A stretch of DNA of 64,000 nucleotides from NCBI RefSeq assembly GCF_000204055.1, contig NW_006768782.1, forward strand, positions 974,274-1,038,273. The letters are read 5' to 3'. The position numbers and the translations under genes were made by a program. Under the pieces are notes generated by a model. The model worked only from the letters and a program-made list of their open reading frames with translations. It did no database searches and was not told the DNA's origin. This document shows, in pieces, positions 56,668-64,000 of the stretch. Numbering within the stretch: position 1 is the stretch's first letter; each line of letters starts with the position of its first letter. The stretch is from Melampsora larici-populina 98AG31. Lineage: Eukaryota > Basidiomycota > Pucciniomycetes > Pucciniales > Melampsoraceae.

Positions 56668-57190
56668 ATGTCTAAACCAGGATCAACAGCCTACAGCAAG
56701 TCTCAAGCATTCAGAAAAGCAACATATGGAATTATAGTTAGTCCACCATCAAAGTTTGCCAAACCACCAGACTTTAAAGGTTCAAGTTCTTTGACTTTCA
56801 AGTTCAGAAGCCACTCAAGAAAACTATGCAACGTCTTCCATGAACCAAATGAGAATGTGATGGAACTACAAACTGACATGACAGTGGCCGAATTATCACA
56901 AAACTAATCCATTTGATAGCCCAATTCTCAGATTTTAAAGCTAGTCTTGCTGAGGAATTGCAAAAACACAAAGAAGCTGAACATTGATTATAACGAGCTT
57001 AAATGTCTCAGGCACCAAACATGCATACTCCAGCTGCTGCTGGAAACAAAAACCCTACTCCTGCTCCTGTTCAACCTGTACACATTAATGATCAGAATTT
57101 TCAATCCCAACAACAACCAAAGATGTCAACCCCTGAAAATTTTGACAGTAGCAAAGTTCCAAAGGCTGAGGTGTTTACATTGCACTAGAT
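56668..57190 (+). pseudogene. Gag-like retroelement fragment
   Basis: Short frames MSKPGSTAYSKSQAFRKATY and MSQAPNMHTPAAAGNK with Pro/Gln-rich sequence (PKMSTPENFDSSKVPKAEVF) resemble the leader of a Ty3/Gypsy Gag. No capsid or zinc knuckle follows. Low certainty. Confidence 0.4.
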
Positions 57191-57253
57191 TTCAAATTCA
57201 CCGCTGAGTTTAGGAAAGTAAGAAAGCATTGAAAAGTACACAGATGCTGGAAC

Positions 57254-57720
57254 TTAAGGGGTTGGAAAAATATGGAAAAATAACGGTTGAATCTGCATTC
57301 CAATTATCTTGCAGATTTTTTTCATATGTTTACAACCACAGTGCATATTGGAAACCCACTTTTGGTCCAAACCTGGCAGGTATTGAATCAGTGACCTTGC
57401 AAGACCAATAAAATTGTCCACTTTGCACCAACACATGTGGTGCTTTGACATTTTTAAACTTGGTGATGGAAAGCCAAGCAGTCCAGTTCAATTGGTCTTC
57501 TAATACAAAATGCCTTAAATAATCTTCTACCAAACCATTGATTGATTCAACTTGTCCACTGTTCTGTGGATGAAAAGTGGTCAAAGGTGCTGGACATATA
57601 TTAAGTGGTTTGCAGACAGCAGTCCAAAACTTTGATACAAGTTGGTAAAGGCGTCAACTTTGAAATCATACATTGCAGGCGTGAAGGAATGGCACAAATT
57701 TCATCGGAAAGATTACCCAA
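57254..57720 (-). pseudogene. Ty3/Gypsy integrase core fragment
   Basis: The minus strand reads LVSKFWTAVCKPLNI, TTFHPQNSGQVESINGLVED, then YLRHFVLEDQLNWTAWLSIT. This is the integrase segment around the catalytic Glu of a Gypsy element from a lineage different from the one at 30678-50527. No LTRs are near. Confidence 0.75.
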
Positions 57721-58115
57721 GGTGTCCCAAATTTTTGAAATTTACGTGAAATTTTCTGGTCTTGGACAACTTGTTGAATTGCAAAATACTGTAATTTTTT
57801 TGACTTGAAACCCCCTATTGACGGAAAAAAATCTTAAAATTTTCCTCAATCTAATGTCTCTTCCTGAGAGTATGTGTGGGTGAAGCTTATTGAGAGATAC
57901 AAGATGACTCTTCTTCACATCTTCAAGAGTTGTTGCATTTTGTTGCATGTATCACCACTTCAAGCGGGTTGATCGGGTTTTGGACCGGTGACAAGTCGGG
58001 CGGGGCCAATACGCTGAAATCGATCAAGACAGAATCAAAATTCAGTCAAGAGGCTCACTCGATCGAAACATCACCACTCAACATCATTGAACCTCAATCT
58101 CTCATTTCATCTAAA

Positions 58116-61100
58116 ATGGCTACGTTCGATGAATTCATCAGTCGATCAACTCCCACCGTTGATTTCTCAACCGGTATTGGGAATCCAACTAGACAGTTAA
58201 CAGCTAAAGGTTTCGAGGATCCGTCTGAAGCTGCTCTGATAGACTTACGAGAAAGAAGGAGGCAGGCTGAAGATGCGGGCCATGGGGTTATCGAAGTGAG
58301 TTTCTTTGGAAAGAATTGATTTTTGAAGAAAGACGTCTAACTTACATCTTTCATTTATCACAGTTTGATCCTTATCCTTCTAAATCGATCGAGCCAGGCA
58401 TGTTTTCTCTCGGAAGAGTGCAGTGTGTAGTATGAAGCATGATTCACTTCGGTTGATGCTCAAAAAATATCCAATGGATCACTTGAACTGATATCGCTTT
58501 ATGGATAACCTTAATTTTATCTCAGATTCTCTCTCGATGACCCACTTCAAGTACTTTTGTGCAATTCGCACATTTTATTATTCTTAGTTTTACCACCTGA
58601 TCCCACTTCTACTAATCCACCTCAACTTGTACGAATCGATTTGGCTCAACCATCGGTGGTAGACACTATCGAGTTACCTATTCCATCTCTTCTGCAATCA
58701 GCTAATCAAGTTAGATCCCAACAAGCCGGACCTACCACGATCATTCACCGAGTTCATTGCGATCCCACAGGGCGTCATGTTTTGGTTTCTTTGCTTTCAG
58801 GAGATAACTATTACGTCTCATTATCCCCCACGTCGATCAATCAACAGCGGGCAGCCGTTCAAGCGGCCGCCAGGCGAGGTGCTTCACTCATCACCCTAGG
58901 GCCTTCGATCAAACCACTTCTCAAATTCCGTGGATTGATTATCACAGCTATTGGTTGGAATCCTTCTAGTTATAATGGAATTGCTGCTTCTTCAACCAAA
59001 GAGATCGTCTTAGGTACCTCTACAGGTGCTCTCTATGCCACTTTACTCATCGATCATCATAGTCCCGAATCGGTTTCCGACTTATCGATCACAGCAGCCT
59101 TTTCTAGGACTGATCGTACAACACCCGATCGTTATTTGAAACCACTCTATACATTACCTGAATCATCTACTACAGATCAACAATCTATATCGGGAATTTG
59201 GTGGGATTCTTGGTCTCACTTTGCTGCTAAGAAGAAAGGTGTCCGTAAAGCTTTGGCAATTGTGACAACATCAAGTGGAATTCATCAGTTTGTTGAACAA
59301 CTAGGGATCTTAAAGAATAAAAGAGATGAAGAAGAGATGAACGAAAGCGTACTTGAGCGTTTATTCGGGGCTTATACTTCGTCTCGGGCTATGCCAAGTC
59401 AGTTCAATCATTGATCTTCTTGATCTTATTCTTCAATGACTGATCTCTTGGTATTTTGGCTATAGAATCACTTGAACTGCCTGTTCAAGTTCACAGTAGT
59501 GAATTACATGTATATCAATCCCCAAAGGCAAACTCCAACAATAATCTTGATGACCCCAACGAAACAGTTCCACTTATCTCATGGCTTACAGGAGCTGGTA
59601 TCTACCACGGAGAGATCTCATACAGTAATCAAGAGCCTGGCGATAGCGTGATATTAACATCTCAACTGATTCCATATCGAAAGATAGATAATCTGCCCAA
59701 CGCATCATCCACTCATGTTACTTCATCTCACATAGATGGTTCGGTAGATTCTAATGTACCTCTTAGCCTGGCTTCGACTAGGTATCACTTTGTACTTTTG
59801 TATCATGATCGGATTCAGGTGATTTGCCGACTCGATAGTCGTTTGGTACATGAAGAACTTTTAGACTTGGTAGGTCAAATGTATCGGTGCCTAAAGCGTG
59901 TAATTTTGCCTGACGTTGTTTTTTCGATGATCATTCTGAAGAGGCCAGGCGAAGAAATCATTGCATTGGCATCTGATCCCGTCCATCATACTTATTGGCT
60001 ATATTCAAGTGATTCTATCTTTGAATTGGTTGTTAAAGATGAGGGTCGCAATATTTGGAAAGTCTTTTTGTCTCGAGATGCTTTTGATGCAGCATTACTT
60101 CATGCTAAAGTGAGTGCAAACCTAAAATCCTTAGAATGTGTCTTACAAGAAACCAACTTATTAAAATTTGTCATTCGTAGACTCCGGCAGATCGAGATGC
60201 AGTTTTGATAGGACAAGCTGATCATTTTTTTCAAAATGGAAAATTTATCTCTGCTGCACAAGTGTATGCACAATGTTCTAAAAGCTTTGAAGAAGTCGTG
60301 TTGAGTTTAATCGATCGAGGCGAACGGGATGCGTTGAGGTACTACCTCATCAGTCGGCTTGAACGTCTCAAACGACACGTAAGATCTTTCTAGTGATCAG
60401 AGGAATCTTGAACTTGATTTTGATCATTTGTTTTTGCATCCACAATAGGATTTGACACAGCGAATGATGTTAGCAACTTGGCTTACTGAGATCTATCTTG
60501 CCAAGATCAATGAATTAGAAGATCTCGCCGCTTCTGGTTCTTCAGATGAAGACACTGCCAACTTAAAGGTTGAACAAGAGATGGTGGAAGATGAATTGCG
60601 ACAGTTTTTGAGAACCTACAAGGTTAGTTTTCTATTTGAGACTCGATTGCACGGTCGTTCCTACGTCTGACATGTGTGTTGATTGCCCTCTAGACTAATC
60701 TGGATCCGAAAACGACATATAATCTAATCACCACTCACGGTCGTAAAGACGTGATGATCCATTACGCTACTTTGGTGGGAGACTCTGATAGGATCATTCG
60801 ACATCATATACTCGAAAAGAACTGGACTCAAGCCATCGAAGCTTTAAGTCGACAAGACGATTTAGAACTATATTATCAGTTTGCGCCGATCTTGGTACGA
60901 AACGAACCGAGAGGAGCAACAACAGCATTTATGAGACAACCCAAGATAGATGTACGAAGACTCATACCTGCATTGCTCCCACCACGTTCAGCTAGCAAGA
61001 AACAAGCAAATACTGGTAATACTGAGATCGTGATAGGATACCTCAAGTATGCGATTGCTCGACTAGATAACACAGATGCACCTGTACATAATGCACTCTT

Positions 61101-62331
61101 AACCCTCTATGCAACTCAACCTGAAGCGGATGAGTCAGCTTTACTTCGATTCCTAGCATCGACTCCGGATAATCCGTTAACGGGAAAACCTTACTACGAT
61201 CTTGATTACGCTTTAAGGGTTTGTAAGAATCATGGAAAATTGCAATCTTGTGGTTTGATTTACGGCAAGATGGGATTATATGAAAGTAGTGTTGATTTAG
61301 CATTACAAACAGGTGATCTAGAATTAGCCAAGCTTAATGCAGATAAACCAGATGATGATCAATTATTGAGAAAGAAACTTTGGTTGAAGATTGCCAAATA
61401 TGTAGTACATCATAAACAAGATATAAAGACAGCCATGAATTTCTTAGAATCCACAGATTTATTGAAAATTGAAGATATCTTACCATTCTTTCCAGATTTC
61501 GTAGTGATTGACGATTTTAAAGAAGATATTTGTGATGCCCTTGATCATTATTCAATACATATACAAAAGTTAAAACAAGAAATGAATGAATCAAGTAAAT
61601 CAGCTGAATTGATTAAGACTGATTTAGAAAAACTTTCAAATCGATTTGTGATTATTAATCAATCTGACCATTGTCAAAGTTGTGACGAAAAATTAGTTAC
61701 TAGAGCGTTTTATATTTTCCCGTGTCAACATTCATTTCATGCTGATTGTTTAATTAAAGAAGTTACTCAACATATGTCACCACATCAATTAAGAAGGATG
61801 TTAACTCTACAGACTAAATTATCACAATCTAATTCTCAAAATCAAAATCAAAAAGGAACCATGAATTCAGAAGTATCGAATTTATTATCAGATAGTAAGA
61901 AATTAGCAATGGCAAGTGTTCAAGGATTAGATCAAGTTAGAAGATTAATCATACCTGATGCATTAGTGGGAGTGATTGGAGGTAGTGTAGGAGCAAGTGT
62001 AGGGGCTTTAGGTGGGGTTTTACCACTTGCAAAACTCAATAAATTGAGATTGAACAATCCAATCGAATCGAAAAGTTCATCATCTTCTTCATTAGAGAAT
62101 CTAAATAATAATAATAAGACTAAAAATCAAAGTAATAAACTTATGAATAAAAAAATCGAAAATCAACAACAACAACAACAAAATAAGATCAAAATTGGTG
62201 AAAAAAGAAATGAATTAGATAAATGTAAAGATGAATTAGATGAATTACTAGCTTCTAAATGTGTTTTATGTGATTTAGCTTTAAAAAGTTTAAATAAACC
62301 GTTTTTAAATGAAGGTGAATTTGAAATTTGA
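58116..62331 (+). CDS. VPS18: VPS18 / Pep3, HOPS and CORVET core subunit
   Basis: Seven exons: 58116-58295, 58364-58422, 58526-59397, 59466-60109, 60181-60378, 60449-60622 and 60694-62331. They give 1254 residues. The N-terminal beta-propeller region (PEP3/VPS18 domain) has LLCNSHILLFLVLP, HRVHCDPTGRHVLVSL, LITAIGWNP and LKPLYTLPESS. The alpha-solenoid has FFQNGKFISAAQVYAQ, MLATWLTEIYLAKINEL, HYATLVGDSDRII and YDLDYALRVCKNHGKLQSC. The clathrin-repeat end is KKLWLKIAKYVVHHKQDI and IEDILPFFPDFVVIDDFKE. A C-terminal RING-like domain starts CQSCDEK (~1036) with CQHSFHADC and finishes CVLCD (~1231). A Ser/Asn/Gln-rich insert separates its two halves. The product tethers membranes before fusion at endosomes and vacuole. 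Confidence 0.95.
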
Positions 62332-63371
62332 TAGATGATGAACATTATAAATTATTAACATTTTTTAGTTTGTTTTTTCTGAAGGAGATCTTTGAGAGTT
62401 TTTGATTGATTGGTGGGATTTGTAATATAGAAAATATAATGTTTTTGTATGAAAAAAGATATTTCAAATTTAAAGATCGTGTGTTTGACTTACAAGGAAA
62501 AATGATTCATGTGAGGTTGAAGATTTTGTCATCAATGTTCCAATGCTGTCTTGTCTCCTCTACATATGTTTAGTTTGTGTGTCTGATTTATTTTCAAGAG
62601 GTATGAACAAGTGACCACCTTTCTCACAGGGGCACAGATTGATACTATTACATCAATGTTTCATAACAATGTTTTCAAGGTCTTCTAAACCAATTATTAT
62701 GTAGATCCATTGATTGGAGATTGCGGAACAAAGTCTGGACCCTGATCTGGCCTGATATTTCCCTTCTGAGGTAGGGTAAGATGCTAAATTGTAAACAGTG
62801 GGTTCTATTGTCCATGCAGTATGTACTGCCAATAAAAATGAAAATTTAGCTCATGTGGCCAGATAATTATTTATTGGTAGCTCATGGATACTGATTTCTG
62901 GACTTCAAGAGGTAATTCTTTTGGAAATGGGGTGGAAAGAAATAATAAGGAGTAAGAAAAAGTCATTCATTTGATTGACATTTTCAACTTTGTTTTGAAA
63001 CAAATTATCTCATTTGTTGTTAGGTGGGTATCAACAGGTGAAAATCCTGAATGGGGCTTTCACAGGTCTTCACACATAAGAGTGTTTCAATTATGTATAA
63101 AGATATACACTTTGTTATCATACCCCTTTTTGCTTTGAGCCACCCTGATGTTACCTTTACTTTGCAACAACAGATTCAAATGCCTCAGATTGGATATGGG
63201 CTGGTGGACCAGGAAGTGGAGCGGGTATGTGCTTTCCTTGTGCCTTGGTCATTGCTTGCTATGTATAAACCCCGGCACAATGGGACTTAGTTAAGTTTGT
63301 GCTTTGCCTAACTCCTCAATGAGTAACTTGATCTTTTCAAAGATTTGATATCCGTCTAATACTAATTTTTG
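62332..63371. other. Downstream flank of VPS18, no further gene seen
   Basis: Presumed VPS18 3' untranslated region, then AT-rich sequence. The short plus-strand frame 63051-63290 has no recognised domain. Confidence 0.4.
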
Positions 63372-63373
63372 TA

Positions 63374-63635
63374 CAGCAGTTTCAAGAATAAATGTTGCCT
63401 GCTTGTTTCTATTTTTTTGTTTTTCAAGGTTATACTAAAGCTTATCCGCCATAAGAGCTGTAGTCAACTTATTCAAGGGTGCAAAGATTGTGAAAGATCA
63501 CAATCTTGCTTATCATTCACGAGCTTCCCATTGACTACAGCTGCTCTATGTAGAATCCAGGTCAATAATTTTTAGTTCAACCTTACAAAAATAGAAAAAC
63601 AAAAAAACAGGTGAAATTTATTCTTGAAACTGCTG
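63374..63635. mobile_element. 262-bp foldback/MITE element with TA flanks
   Basis: The ends CAGCAGTTTCAAGAATAAAT and the inverse are flanked by TA at 63372-63373 and 63636-63637. Inside lies a second inverted pair built on GAGCTGTAGTCAA / TTGACTACAGCTGCTC, so the whole element can fold on itself. No coding capacity. Confidence 0.75.
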
Positions 63636-63637
63636 TA

Positions 63638-64000
63638 ACGTATTGCATTCAATAGCAGACTTTGACATGGTGAAAAGTCAGTTGGGGGTAGAGCTCATGG
63701 CATACTAGTAGATGCTGATATGTTAGTGAGGTACATTTTAAGCAATTGTATGAAGTTTGGCTTAAAGTCTTTAGCCATCTTACGAATTATGTGGATTGGG
63801 AATGAAGATTTTTCAAGATGTTAATCTGAGTTCATCAAATATTATACAGCTGTTTTGAGAAAAAATGTCATCCTCCTTGTTTTTTTTTATTTTGAGGTTG
63901 CACTAAGAATCAATTACTGATGTAGACTCTACATACAAGCAGCTGTAGTCAATGATGTGCTAAATGTTAAAGCCTCACGTCAAGCCTTGAAAAAGCTCCA
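63638..64000. other. Window end, no gene seen
   Basis: AT-rich. GCAGCTGTAGTCAATG at ~63941 repeats the inner motif of the element at 63374-63635, so a related repeat may begin here. Confidence 0.35.

Noticed and set aside
61043..61303. Minus-strand frames inside VPS18
   Set aside because: Antisense shadows of a strongly conserved coding exon.

Overview
This window looks like nuclear DNA of a basidiomycete, most likely a rust (Pucciniomycotina, Melampsora-like). That is inference from the following: host genes split by many short GT-AG introns, AT-rich sequence, dense nested retroelements, tyrosine-recombinase retrotransposons, a TCG-context mutation signature in repeats, and a tandem pair of genes for signal-peptide proteins of an unrecognised family. 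No species can be fixed from the sequence alone.

Host genes, left to right: a broken guanine deaminase gene (about 1.2-2.7 kb, minus); an orphan membrane protein (6.2-6.9 kb, plus); an intron-containing elongator tRNA-Met (14.6 kb); an auxin-efflux-carrier family transporter (16.8-18.9 kb, plus, ten exons); a MEMO1-family protein (19.9-21.4 kb, plus, seven exons); an RNA polymerase III subunit RPC5/Rpc37 homologue (22.2-23.3 kb, minus); a DyP-type heme peroxidase (24.0-26.0 kb, minus, eight exons); two tandem copies of a signal-peptide gene of unknown function (51.0-53.0 and 54.2-56.2 kb); and VPS18/Pep3 of the HOPS/CORVET tethering complexes (58.1-62.3 kb, plus, seven exons). For the AEC, MEMO1, RPC5, DyP and VPS18 models the exon lengths sum to a whole number of codons with no internal stop. 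These genes have no pathway in common; they form conserved islands between repeats.

The mobile DNA is the most striking part. From 30,678 to 50,527 there is a single chromoviral Ty3/Gypsy insertion on the minus strand. It has 180-bp LTRs that differ at one base, and an exact CCCTC target duplication on its outer flanks. Its integrase is split by a complete tyrosine-recombinase retrotransposon of Ngaro type (31,845-44,724, plus) with the diagnostic A1-ORFs-B1-A2-B2 split direct repeats. Between the recombinase ORF and B1 of that element lies a probable non-autonomous Helitron (3' end at 43,672) carrying a fragment of the Golgi gene COG4. Inside the Helitron sits a 172-bp inverted-repeat element. 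The upstream Gypsy LTR carries a 673-bp TA-flanked inverted-repeat element, and the other LTR is its empty site. A second, decayed tyrosine-recombinase element (about 7.8-13.2 kb, minus) carries another copy of the 673-bp family and a 777-bp inverted-repeat element.

Across these repeats the damage is strongly directional. Catalytic Asp to Asn changes and CGA to TGA stops occur mostly at TCG to TTG sites, and five of six differences between the A1 and A2 repeats are TCG/TTG pairs. This points to a RIP-like or methylation-driven mutation process.
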